Origin: Spirosoma arboris
GTDB taxonomy: Bacteria > Bacteroidota > Bacteroidia > Cytophagales > Spirosomataceae
Length of the DNA stretch: 64,000 bases
Direction: 5' to 3'
Assembly (NCBI RefSeq): GCF_009754945.1
Contig: NZ_WPIN01000004.1
Span: forward strand, 186,001-250,000
The position numbers and the translations under genes are program-made. This document shows, piece by piece, positions 19,205-27,848 of this stretch (positions are counted from its first letter, which is position 1; each line of letters opens with the position of its first letter). The notes beneath the pieces are model-generated. The model saw only the letters and a list, made by a program, of their open reading frames with translations. It did no database searches and was not told where the DNA came from.

Positions 19205-19220
19205 TTAGTTTTACAACTAA
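19205..19220 (-). promoter_or_regulatory. Candidate BlaI operator
   Basis: A perfect dyad TTAGTT-N4-AACTAA lies 49 bp upstream of the BlaI-like start codon. An additional TTAGTT half site occurs at about 19225-19230. BlaI/MecI operators elsewhere are also short AT-rich dyads containing TACA/TGTA, and the spacer here contains TTAC. Assignment is by position and symmetry only. Confidence 0.5.
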
Positions 19221-19251
19221 TCTATTAGTTATTTATTTTTGAAAAATAGAA

Positions 19252-19280
19252 AACCCCTTTTCTAGATCAGAAAAGGGGTT
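19252..19280. terminator. Hairpin with 12-bp arms
   Basis: Perfect arms at 19252-19263 and 19269-19280 enclose a 5-nt loop, with A/T-rich flanks. It may act as a terminator or insulator between the glycosidase gene cluster and the BlaI operon. Confidence 0.6.
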
Positions 19281-19283
19281 GAC

Positions 19284-19414
19284 GTTCTCGCTTGGCTACG
19301 CCGAGTGAGGGCTATCGTTTTAACGGCCTCTGGCCGGTGTGGTGCAAAATATATCCAAAACGGGCCAGAGGCCCTTGAAAGGATAGTCCTCACTCGGCGT
19401 AGCCAAGCGAGAAC
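19284..19414. repeat. Long inverted repeat with nested inner stem
   Basis: Outer arms of 27 nt (19284-19310 and 19388-19414) are perfect. An inner GGCCTCTGGCC / GGCCAGAGGCC stem lies inside. Together with the hairpin before it, this occupies most of the 308-bp gap between the BlaI start and the next gene. Confidence 0.9.
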
Positions 19415-19464
19415 GGTAGAATAGCAATAATTGTGGTGAGGCTCCAGGCGAAAATCCTGTCAAA

Positions 19465-20463
19465 TCACTTTGTCAATGTAGGGCCAGCAGCGGTCCAGTC
19501 AACGGGGATGTTTGAGAGAAACCAGCTTTTGCCTTTGTCGTTGTTGCCTTGGTAAAACAGATAGGTTTGTCCGCTCTTGTCGGTGAAAATGTGCGGATGA
19601 CCCGATTCGCTGGAATTCCAGGTTCCTGGTGCGCCGTTTTTAAGGAAAGGCTGGGTTTGAACACGTTCCCAATGGATGCCGTCGGTACTGCGGGCAACGC
19701 CGATTTGCTGAGGCCAATTATTATAGGCACCTGCGTAGAACATATACAATGTGCCCTTGCGCTCAATCACCGATGCGCCTTCAATGCATTCGCCTTCCCA
19801 GGGTAGCTCTGGTTTTAGAATTGGTCCTTTGGTGTCTACCTGTTTCCAGTCTTCCCGGTTGAAGTTCGTATTCGCTGACGCTACAGCCACACCCAGTTGC
19901 TGGATTTTATAGCTTGTATCGCGGGTAGCGAAATAAAGAAAATACTGGTTTTTGAACTTGATAACATCGGCGTCGATGGCCCTTCCACACGACCAGTCAC
20001 TGATGGCTGGATGAAAAATTGGATTGGTTGGGTTTCGCTCAAAATGAATACCATCGGTTGAGACCGCATGACAAATGGCATCGTTGCGCCCATTGCCATA
20101 TGTCTGGTAAAACAAATGCACCTTGCCATCCCGAACAAGCGCGCCTGGAGCACATAAGCCTTTCTTCTCATACTCAGTAACTGGCCTGATCTCGCCGACT
20201 TTCTGCCAGGTAGTAAGGTCAGTACTACGGGCAATACCAATACCCCAATGATCTGCTCCGCTCGAATCTTTGTAGACAGGCACAGAATAATACATCAGGT
20301 AGGCTTTGCCAAAATGAACCACGTGCGGGTCTTTAGCGAAGCCTGATTTCCGATGCGTCGTATCCCCAAACATCATTTTGGGGCTTGATGATTGGGCAAT
20401 AGTGCGTGTCGAGAGCGACCAGATTAGCGTAGTGACTATAAGTAAACCCCTGAGGTTATACAT
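19465..20463 (-). CDS. Exported five-bladed beta-propeller glycosidase (GH43/GH32-like)
   Basis: The 332-residue protein has a Sec signal peptide (cleavage near TIAQ). The propeller blades are visible as repeated strands: FAKDPHVVHFGKAYLMYYS, APGALVRDGKVHLFYQ, DADVIKFKNQYFLYFA, IEGASVIERKGTLYMFYAG and GHPHIFTDKSGQTYLFYQ. The KDP aspartate and the glutamate in GECIEGAS match positions of catalytic acids in clan GH-F/J propellers, but the family number is uncertain. It probably acts in the periplasm or at the surface on plant-derived oligosaccharides. It is 10 bp downstream of the GH2 gene and likely in the same transcript. Confidence 0.75.
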   Translation of the reverse strand: MYNLRGLLIVTTLIWSLSTRTIAQSSSPKMMFGDTTHRKSGFAKDPHVVHFGKAYLMYYSVPVYKDSSGADHWGIGIARSTDLTTWQKVGEIRPVTEYEKKGLCAPGALVRDGKVHLFYQTYGNGRNDAICHAVSTDGIHFERNPTNPIFHPAISDWSCGRAIDADVIKFKNQYFLYFATRDTSYKIQQLGVAVASANTNFNREDWKQVDTKGPILKPELPWEGECIEGASVIERKGTLYMFYAGAYNNWPQQIGVARSTDGIHWERVQTQPFLKNGAPGTWNSSESGHPHIFTDKSGQTYLFYQGNNDKGKSWFLSNIPVDWTAAGPTLTK

Positions 20464-20473
20464 GATTACTGCG

Positions 20474-22396
20474 TTACTTAAACAACGGCGCGTGAATCTG
20501 ACGAAGCGTCTCGACAGGAATCTTGATGACTTCTCGGTCGTAAGTCAATAACCCGTTTACTTCCCCTTCTACGTCTGTGGTTTGGGTATAAACGGCCGCC
20601 GATAAAGCCTGTTTCTGATAATACTCGATGATTTTGGCGTATTTCTTCTGATACGCTTTCAGCACCACATCGGCTGATTGATAGGTCTGATAGCCCCAGT
20701 TACGCATCTCTGGATTCCAGAGGTGACCCTGAACCGGCCAGCCGATGCCACCAAACTCACCAATCACAACCACCCGGTCGGTTTTAGGTGCAGGTGCGTT
20801 TGGTTCTTCCTGATACGTGTGAATGTCGTAGAAATCACCCGCGCCGAGGTCGTTCCAGCCGCTGGATGCGTTAACTGTTCGACTCGGATCAATCGCTTTC
20901 ACCCAGTCTGCCAGCCGTTTGTTGTCGTACTGACCCCACCCTTCGTTATGAACAACCCAGGTTACAATACTGGGGTGGTTGTGCAGGCGATTCATCATCC
21001 GGCGCAATTCCAGTTCAAATTGCTCCTTTCCTTTCGACCGGCGAATTGGCTCCGACTGGTCGCCCGGATATTCATTCTGACCCTCCAGAAAGCCTGACGG
21101 CATATCCTGCCAAACCAGTATACCCAATTTGTCGCAGAGATAGTAATAGCGCTCAGGTTCGACTTTGATGTGTTTGCGAAGCATATTGAAACCCGATTTC
21201 TTGAGAAAATCAATCTCAAATGTCATGCCCTCATCAGACGGGGGTGTTAGCAAACCACCGGGCCACCAACCCTGATCGAGTGGGCCGTTCTGAAACACAA
21301 ATTTGTTATTCAGTAGCAGAACTGGCTGGTTCGCGACTGGCCCAGCACCAAGCGCAATCTTTCGCATGGCGAAATAGCCCGTTACTACATCGAGCGGATT
21401 CCCGACAACCGTTGCATTCGCGAAAGCTGTAGTTAAAGGAGCATCCTGGCGTGGACGTTTGTTGCGGGGCGTATCACCAAAGGGATCAGTTACAGTAACG
21501 AGCTCAGCTTTAATAGTATACAGAAACGGACTGTCTGGTGACCACAGTTTTGGATTTTTGATCGTTAGCCAGGCTGTTCTGCCCGCCCGAACGAGCGTTG
21601 TGGCTATCGTCTGATTGCCGTCCATAGCTGTCAGGCGAATGGCCGTCGTATAATTGTTGGCAGGTTGATCAAGCAATACATCTACCCGAAGGCGGCTGGA
21701 ATCAAGCTCGGGCGTCAGTTTTACTTCCTCAATGTAGGTTTGCTTCGGAACGGGTTCCATCCACACCGTTTGCCAGATACCCGAAACCGGTGTGTACCAG
21801 ATACCATTCGGATTCATTAATTGTTTACCACGCGGCTGTTCGCCGTTTGATGTTGGGTCGGTTACGCCCAATACCAATTGGTTTTGTCCGTCTTTTATAT
21901 AATCAGTAATATCGAAGTTGAACGCGTCGGAACCGCCCGTGTGCGAGCCAACTAACCCACCGTTTACCCATAGATTGCATTCATAATCAACCGCACCGAA
22001 ATGAAGTAAAACCCGTTGCCCGGACCAATCTTTGGGTAAACTAACGTCCCGACGATACCACAATCGCTGATCAGCCGTGAGTGATTTGTTGACTTTCGAA
22101 ACTGTCGATTCCAGACAGAACGGCACCAGAATCTAACCATCATAACGGGTAGGTTGGGGCGCCGTTTTGGGCGTGATGGCGTACTCCCACATACCATTTA
22201 GATTCTGCCATTGTTGTCGCACCATTTGCGGACGTGGGTATTCGCGCCAGGCATTTTCGGGTGTAACCTGTTTTTCCCAACGGCTCATAATAGGCGCGGC
22301 ACGCGGTTGATTGGGAACCGGCGTTTGGGCAATCGATATTCCTGAGCCTAGCAGGGTAAGGCTAAGGGCAGCGGAAAGAAATCGGGTGGAAAGCAT
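20474..22396 (-). pseudogene. GH2 beta-glycosidase gene interrupted by an in-frame amber codon
   Basis: Read continuously, the frame gives a 640-codon GH2 enzyme: signal peptide (residues 1-23), sugar-binding domain (LWVNGGLVGSHTGGSDAF), immunoglobulin-like domain and TIM barrel. The acid/base Glu is in HNEGWGQ (about 485) and the nucleophile Glu in GEFGG (about 547). Codon 88 (22135-22133) is TAG, in PTRYDG-stop-ILVPFCLES, with no frame change. Related GH2 enzymes usually have Lys here (YDGKI), one base from TAG. The downstream part could only start at GTG 22126, without a signal peptide. It is probably a recent nonsense mutation or a sequencing error. Confidence 0.85.
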
Positions 22397-22434
22397 AAGT
22401 GTGACTTTTCTAGATAAGGATTGTTTAGGATTAT

Positions 22435-22527
22435 CCTGATTTTGTCATTCCGACGACAGGAGGAATCTCAAGCTTGACTAATACGCAACGTTGAGATTCC
22501 TCCTGTCGTCGGAATGACAAAATCAGG
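22435..22527. repeat. Hairpin repeat, TTGACTA-loop family, copy 2
   Basis: Perfect 37-bp arms (22435-22471 and 22491-22527) enclose a 19-nt loop containing TTGACTAATA. It lies between the GH2 gene and the DUF4965 gene and may also act as a transcription terminator between them. Confidence 0.95.
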
Positions 22528-22537
22528 GATCAAAACT

Positions 22538-25066
22538 TTACTTGCTCAATTTCCCTTCGAGCATCTTAATAAAGTATCCGCCCACTACCGAACGTGCCTG
22601 AAAGCCAACCTGTTTCGCATTGGTTGTTTCGTGCCAATCACAAAGCGGTACGCGCGAAGGGGTTTCGTTGACGTATTTCCAGACGGGTTTGATGAATGCC
22701 TCAAAATCCCGATCTGATTTGGCGAGGGTAGCTGTCCACACAATCCAGTCCGACTTAGTGTAGGTCTTGCGACTATCTAAGGGAAGCCCGTACGGCTTTT
22801 GCTTGGTCAGGTAATAGGCGATTTCTGTTTGGGGAATCTCCTTGGGAAAGACATTCATATCCAGTAATTTATCCCAAACCAGATTATATTTCTGGCTCCA
22901 GGTGTCGGACTGATTTTCGAAGGTTAAGTCGTAGTGAGGCAGTTGGGAAGCCGTTTTGTCAAGGGCGAGTTGCTGCCACTTGGTCGCCATTTCCCGTGCC
23001 GTTTTCAGATAGCTTTCTGACGTTGCTTTGTCGCCCAGTTGAGCCGCCATTTGGCCATAAGCCGCAATGCCTAAAATGGCCTTTACCGACAGGTTCGCAT
23101 TGCGGGCAATGTGCCCGGCAAAATCGTCGGTGCAGAGCTGGTTGGCGGGGTCGAAGCCGTCTTTTTTGAGATAATCAACCCAGGTTGTCAGCGTTTTCCA
23201 GTGTTGTTTTGCATAGTTGGCGTTGCCTTCTGCACCCGAAATGGCACCTGCTAACAAGAGCATATTACCACACTCTTCAACAGGCATATCTTCGCCATAA
23301 GTTTGGCCGTTGGCTAACGGATACGTACCTACATCGTGAGCGGCAAAGGGCTTTTTCCACTGCCCACTTTCTGAGTATTGGAAAATAGGCTCCAGCATGC
23401 CTTTCAACAGCGTCGGGTTGTAAAGTAAAAATAAAGGAGCCGAGGGGTAGGTCACATCAACTGTACCGATGGAACCATTGGAGAAATTTTCCTTCGACAG
23501 AAATAGTGTTTCGCCTTTTGGACCGGCTACAATTTTATGAGCGGCAATCGCCTGTCGGTACGCCAGCACGCACAAATCAGCATATTCTTTACCCCCCGCT
23601 TTTTTCGCATCGGAACGGAGCTTATCATCGAATTTCGTGCAGGCCGATCGGAGCCGATCGTAGTCTTTCTCCGCTGCTTGAAGTAAAGAGGGCATCGTTA
23701 CTTTTCCGTCCCGATTCCACCAGGGACGCAGATTCTGCTTAAAATACTGTACTGAATACAGATCGTCATAAGCTAACATCAGGTGCTTTTCGGCGGCTTT
23801 CGTTACGTTGCCAAAGTCGAGAACGCTGGCAACGGCTACGTCAACGGCTGCCCTGGGTTTGTTCGCTGGTACGGCTGCTTTGTTGTCGGTGGGGAGTTGG
23901 CCAGTTGTCAAAAATGCCTGTTTCAAACCCGGCGCCATACCATTGCCCGTCTGGTTACCTTTTTCCTGCGGGGTCGCCAGATACGCGTAACCCCAGTCAA
24001 TACGCACATTGTCGCCTTTCTTTGCCAGTAGAGATTGCGCTTCAGTACCAACAGTTTGGTAAATTAGGCCAGGAGCCTGCCCCGCTTTCATCACCACTTC
24101 CTGCCCAATCGTATTCGTTGCCAAGGTGCCGGATTCACTCAGATAAACCTGCACCGAATGCGACTTGCGATCCTGCGACCGAACCTCGAACGTAACATAT
24201 GTAATGGGTCTTGCGGCTACTTCCAGTTCTTCAAGTAGGAGGGGTGACATAAACGTGACGGCCAGACTGACAGGGCCAGCCGTGAACATATAATTAGTTT
24301 GCGTAGCCGATACCGTTACACCCGTTTGGGTTGCGGTTGTAATTGATGATGTCGTAACCGGGTTGACAATACCCACATCGATAAATGAGCCACCTCGTGG
24401 ACTCACGCAATGCACGGCTAGTACGTTTTTGCCTTTCTGCAATGCTTTCTGACCAGCCACGGGGAAGGGCAGATAAATATATTCGTTGACATAATCGGGC
24501 TTATCTAAAATCTTGATGCCGTTTAGATAAACGACTACATCGTCGTCATGATTGATGGACAACAATAGTTTCGATGGATCAGCTTTGCCATCATACGTAA
24601 ACTCCCGACGGTAATAGATCCCATCTTTCATAGCCGCATTGTCACTATTTACCCATTTCGTTTTGGCGTCAGGCGTATCGCCAAACGGTCCTGGCCCAGA
24701 TTTCCAGCCGCTGGCGTTGAAATCTGATTTTTCCCAACCCGCATTTGGTTTAGTCGTGGTGTATTGGGCAGTATAGGCCTGCACTTCACCAGTTGGAAGA
24801 ATCGGTTCGTAAGTAGTTGGTACGGCTCCCAGAAACTGATATGCTTTGCCATCGACTCGTACAATGCCTTCCAATGATTGAGGTTTGCCCGTCCAGTGGC
24901 GCGTTGGCGAATCAGTGAGTTTATCCGTCATACTCCAGACACTGAAATAAGGGTCATGCGTAATGAGCGGGTAAGCAGGTGGACGTAGTGTCTGAGCATA
25001 TGTAAGCCCAAGGGATAGAACAAAAAGGAAGGGAAACAAAAAGTGGAGAGCGGGATTTTTACTCAT
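22538..25066 (-). CDS. Exported DUF4965/glutaminase-A-like protein
   Basis: This protein of about 842 residues has a signal peptide (MSKNPALHFLFPFLFVLSLGLTYAQ). The order of parts fits the DUF4964-DUF5127-DUF4965-DUF1793 family: N-terminal RPPAYPLITHDPYFSVWS, middle beta-rich region, and C-terminal alpha/alpha barrel (EYADLCVLAYRQAIAAHK, YGEDMPVEECGNMLLLAGAI, DDFAGHIARNANLSVKAI). A galactose-binding-like module is inserted at about 110-235 (INHDDDVVVYLNGIKI). Some relatives are fungal glutaminase A, but in Bacteroidota these proteins often sit with glycosidases, and I infer a carbohydrate-related role. An upstream in-frame ATG (25114) would bury the signal peptide, so 25066 is preferred. Confidence 0.8.
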   Translation of the reverse strand: MSKNPALHFLFPFLFVLSLGLTYAQTLRPPAYPLITHDPYFSVWSMTDKLTDSPTRHWTGKPQSLEGIVRVDGKAYQFLGAVPTTYEPILPTGEVQAYTAQYTTTKPNAGWEKSDFNASGWKSGPGPFGDTPDAKTKWVNSDNAAMKDGIYYRREFTYDGKADPSKLLLSINHDDDVVVYLNGIKILDKPDYVNEYIYLPFPVAGQKALQKGKNVLAVHCVSPRGGSFIDVGIVNPVTTSSITTATQTGVTVSATQTNYMFTAGPVSLAVTFMSPLLLEELEVAARPITYVTFEVRSQDRKSHSVQVYLSESGTLATNTIGQEVVMKAGQAPGLIYQTVGTEAQSLLAKKGDNVRIDWGYAYLATPQEKGNQTGNGMAPGLKQAFLTTGQLPTDNKAAVPANKPRAAVDVAVASVLDFGNVTKAAEKHLMLAYDDLYSVQYFKQNLRPWWNRDGKVTMPSLLQAAEKDYDRLRSACTKFDDKLRSDAKKAGGKEYADLCVLAYRQAIAAHKIVAGPKGETLFLSKENFSNGSIGTVDVTYPSAPLFLLYNPTLLKGMLEPIFQYSESGQWKKPFAAHDVGTYPLANGQTYGEDMPVEECGNMLLLAGAISGAEGNANYAKQHWKTLTTWVDYLKKDGFDPANQLCTDDFAGHIARNANLSVKAILGIAAYGQMAAQLGDKATSESYLKTAREMATKWQQLALDKTASQLPHYDLTFENQSDTWSQKYNLVWDKLLDMNVFPKEIPQTEIAYYLTKQKPYGLPLDSRKTYTKSDWIVWTATLAKSDRDFEAFIKPVWKYVNETPSRVPLCDWHETTNAKQVGFQARSVVGGYFIKMLEGKLSK

Positions 25067-25213
25067 TAAGAAAGTTTGTTTGGGGGAGTTTCCGTTGCGG
25101 GTACTATAAGCCAACAGAATGGGCTCCTTTACTTATGAGAGATAGATTTTGGGATGATGGCTACACAAAGGATATGTAGTTTTTAAAAATTAAAAATAAG
25201 CTAAAAAAATGGC

Positions 25214-25289
25214 TTGTTGCATAAAATAACCTTCCTGTGGGCTGGTAGAGGGAGAATGTTTTATGCAACAAATTGACTAGTTGCATAAA
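25214..25289. promoter_or_regulatory. Operator-like repeats between divergent sugar operons
   Basis: A 13-nt inverted repeat TTGTTGCATAAAA (25214-25226) / TTTTATGCAACAA (25259-25271) is followed by a third, direct copy of the core GTTGCATAAA at 25280-25289. The three sites lie in the 325-bp spacer between the minus-strand GH operon and the plus-strand uronate operon. They are good candidates for a shared regulator's binding sites. The rest of the spacer is AT-rich, with no gene. Confidence 0.6.
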
Positions 25290-25391
25290 GGATTTTTCAT
25301 TAATATAATTTCATGTGTTTGCCCGGGTAGAACTGCTAATTAGGCTACTTATCAATCAACTACCAAACTCTTAAATTTCTTTTCATTGTCC

Positions 25392-26336
25392 ATGAAACAG
25401 GTAATTGTACTGGCGGTTGGGCTGTTGCTGACTGGCCTGAATTCGGTATCGGTTGCACAGCAAATTTCAAAGGAAGAGCTTATCTTCCTGACGCCCGACT
25501 GGAAAGGTGAACGCTTCCCCGATGGACGTCCCAAAGTACCGGATGCTATTTTAAAACGCATGAAACTGGTGACGCACGAAGAAGCCTGGGCCGTTATGAA
25601 GGGCGAAAAATACCGATACCAGTTTGCCGGTGACTGGCAGACGATCAACCCCGATAGCGTACTGGTAGGCCGTGCCCTCACCGCTACATTTATGCCCGGT
25701 CGCCCGGATGTACACCGGGTTACGGATGAAAAAGGACATACAAAAGATGGCCGTGTGAAATCGCAGAATGCCTGGCCAATCGATATGCTTGTTAAGGGCG
25801 ATGTATATGTGGTCGACCAGTTTGGCATGCACGAAGACGGACCGACTATTGGCGATAATCTGGGCAATTCAATTTATGCTAAAACGGGTAATGGTATTGT
25901 CTATGAAGGTGCAGTTCGGGATGTGGCCGGATTGAAAGAAATTGGCGGGTTTACGTCTTATTTCAGAAGCTATCACCCTTCGCACCACAATCCTGAGGGC
26001 GATCTGAATACAACATTGGTGGGAATCAATCGCCCGACGCGCATCGGTAAAGTGATGGTAATGCCGGGCGATGTGGTATTGGGTCGTGATGGTGGTGTTG
26101 CGTTTATTCCGCCCCATCTGGCCGAAAAAGTGGTAAAAACATCGGAGATCATTCGCTTGCGTGACATGTTCGGTCACTTGCGACTGCGAGAGCAGAAATA
26201 TACACCAGGCCAGATTGACTCGCGCTGGTCGGATGATATAGAAAAGGATTTCTCGAAATGGCTCAACGACCACGTTAGCGAACTGCCTGTTCCGAAAGAG
26301 CAAATTCAGGATTACCTCAAAACGCGTACCTGGTAA
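25392..26336 (+). CDS. Exported RraA-like family protein
   Basis: The 314-residue protein has a clear signal peptide (MKQVIVLAVGLLLTGLNSVSVAQ). The RraA/HMG-aldolase-like fold is indicated by DVYVVDQFG, GDNLGNSIYAKT and GIVYEGAVRDVAGLKE, whose RD motif is conserved in metal-dependent 4-hydroxy-4-methyl-2-oxoglutarate aldolases and RraA. Family members cleave or decarboxylate 2-keto acids or act as RNase E inhibitors; the latter is unlikely for an exported protein. It is first in the plus-strand uronate operon, directly before an enolase-superfamily dehydratase. ATG 25392 is chosen over the TTG two codons upstream. Confidence 0.78.
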   Translation: MKQVIVLAVGLLLTGLNSVSVAQQISKEELIFLTPDWKGERFPDGRPKVPDAILKRMKLVTHEEAWAVMKGEKYRYQFAGDWQTINPDSVLVGRALTATFMPGRPDVHRVTDEKGHTKDGRVKSQNAWPIDMLVKGDVYVVDQFGMHEDGPTIGDNLGNSIYAKTGNGIVYEGAVRDVAGLKEIGGFTSYFRSYHPSHHNPEGDLNTTLVGINRPTRIGKVMVMPGDVVLGRDGGVAFIPPHLAEKVVKTSEIIRLRDMFGHLRLREQKYTPGQIDSRWSDDIEKDFSKWLNDHVSELPVPKEQIQDYLKTRTW

Positions 26337-26360
26337 TTTTTATTAAACACAGTTGCCTAA

Positions 26361-26389
26361 GTTGAGCGTAGTCTGAGACTACGCTTAAC
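26361..26389. repeat. Hairpin in the RraA-enolase spacer
   Basis: Inner arms AGCGTAGTC / GACTACGCT are perfect, extending to about 13 bp with one mismatch around a 3-nt loop. It lies 25 bp after the RraA-like stop codon. Confidence 0.8.
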
Positions 26390-26418
26390 ACAAGTCCTAA
26401 AACTTTCCTTCCTAAGTT

Positions 26419-27696
26419 ATGACAACATCTCGTCGTTCTTTTTTGACTAAGAGTGCCTTAGCTGGTGTTTTTAGTGCCAGTGCGTTGGCCAGTTTCGGGG
26501 AAGGGCTGGAAACAGCGGTTCATCATGCGCCACAATCTTCCGCGCCCTCCGACCTGAAAATTACCGATATCAAATGTGGCTACATCCGCAATGGGCATAG
26601 CCTGTTCGTGAAGATTCACACGAATCAGGGAATCTGGGGCTGCGGTGAAGCCGTCGATGCATCGGTTGGAACGTACCACCTGGTGAAATTAATGGGTGAG
26701 CGGATTAAAGGGAAGAGCCCGCTCAATGTGAATCGACTATTTGAAGATGTTCGGAAGTCCGGCTTTTTCGAGGGTGCCCAAGCGGGGATTTACATCTCTG
26801 TGCTGTCCGCTATCGAAACGGCGCTTTGGGACTTGACCGGGAAAGCACTCGGTATGCCCGTGTATCAATTGCTGGGCGGGAAATTCCGGGACAAAATTCG
26901 GGTTTACTGCGACACTGGAGCCTATCGTGAAACGGATACCAGTCCCGATGCCTTTGGTAAAAGCGCCAAAAAAGCCGTCGATATGGGTTTCAATGCCGTG
27001 AAATACGACATCGACGAACGCAACGACCCCAACAAATACGATGCTTACAACTGGACAGCCAGCCAGGGCGAATTGGAACGGATGTACAATCAGATTGCCG
27101 GTGTCCGTAAAGCTGTCGGACCTAAGGTTGACATCTGCGTCGATATGCATGGCCGGTACGATGTAACAACGGGTCGGCGAGTGGCCAAAATGATGGAACC
27201 CTTGAACTTGCTGTTTCTGGAAGAACCCATTCCGGCCGAAAATCCGGAAGCGTACAGGCAAATTCGGGAAGCGTCGAATACGCCTATCTGTGCGGGGGAG
27301 AACCATTATCTGGCGCACGGATTCCGCAAACTCCTCGAAATAGGTGCTGTCGATATTATTATGCCCGATTTGCAAAAAGCAGGTGGATTAGGTGAGGCCC
27401 AACGGATTGCCAACCTGGCCAACTTATATTATGTACCGTTTGCTCCTCACATGGTAGCCTCGTATCTGGGTGCGATGGCATCGAGTCATGTCTGTGCCTC
27501 AGTACCGAACTTCCTGATCCTGGAATGGCAGATTTATTTCCACGAAGAACCCATGTTCAAGGAAATCGTCACCTTCGATGGGCCTATGGTGGAAAAAGGG
27601 TTCATCCCGCTATCCAACAAGCCGGGTATTGGCGTGGAAATTAATGAAGAAGGCATGAAGAAGTACGCTCCGAAGGACGTACCGTTTTTTGTGTAG
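26419..27696 (+). CDS. Tat-exported enolase-superfamily sugar-acid dehydratase-like protein
   Basis: The 425-residue protein has a Tat-like leader (SRRSFLTKSALAGVFSASALA). The mandelate racemase/muconate lactonizing enzyme domain shows LWDLTGKALGMPVYQLLGG in the capping region, NAVKYDID (barrel lysine), VDMHG, EEPIP and AGENH (three acidic metal ligands), and APHMVASYLGAMAS with a likely catalytic His. The pattern suits acid-sugar dehydratases such as the galactonate or mannonate type. The exact substrate is not readable. Its export is unusual for this family. It follows the exported RraA-like gene by 82 bp and probably shares its transcript. Confidence 0.85.
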   Translation: MTTSRRSFLTKSALAGVFSASALASFGEGLETAVHHAPQSSAPSDLKITDIKCGYIRNGHSLFVKIHTNQGIWGCGEAVDASVGTYHLVKLMGERIKGKSPLNVNRLFEDVRKSGFFEGAQAGIYISVLSAIETALWDLTGKALGMPVYQLLGGKFRDKIRVYCDTGAYRETDTSPDAFGKSAKKAVDMGFNAVKYDIDERNDPNKYDAYNWTASQGELERMYNQIAGVRKAVGPKVDICVDMHGRYDVTTGRRVAKMMEPLNLLFLEEPIPAENPEAYRQIREASNTPICAGENHYLAHGFRKLLEIGAVDIIMPDLQKAGGLGEAQRIANLANLYYVPFAPHMVASYLGAMASSHVCASVPNFLILEWQIYFHEEPMFKEIVTFDGPMVEKGFIPLSNKPGIGVEINEEGMKKYAPKDVPFFV

Positions 27697-27700
27697 ATAA

Positions 27701-27789
27701 GTTTTTGTGACAGGACTAACAGGATAAAACTGGATTTATACTGCCTTTTTAAAATCCTGTTTTATCCTGTTAATCCTGTCACAAAAAAC
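27701..27789. repeat. Inverted repeat with GACAGGA/TCCTGTC arms
   Basis: Arms of about 37 nt (27701-27737 and 27751-27789), nearly perfect, are built from short AACAGGAT-like units. A one-armed relative occurs at 36390-36420. It is located between the enolase-like gene and the transporter. Confidence 0.85.
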
Positions 27790-27848
27790 TGAGCAGTAAC
27801 TAATCAGGATAGTCGTGTTTTATCAACACTCACCTATCGATTTTTCCA

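Noticed and set aside
20678..21097. Plus-strand open frames inside the GH2 gene
   Set aside because: They are antisense shadows. The minus-strand frame shows all GH2 motifs.
22133..22135. Selenocysteine or pyrrolysine-like recoding at the GH2 amber codon
   Set aside because: Selenocysteine uses TGA, no PYLIS or SECIS-like context is visible, and homologues have an ordinary Lys. A nonsense mutation or sequencing error is simpler.
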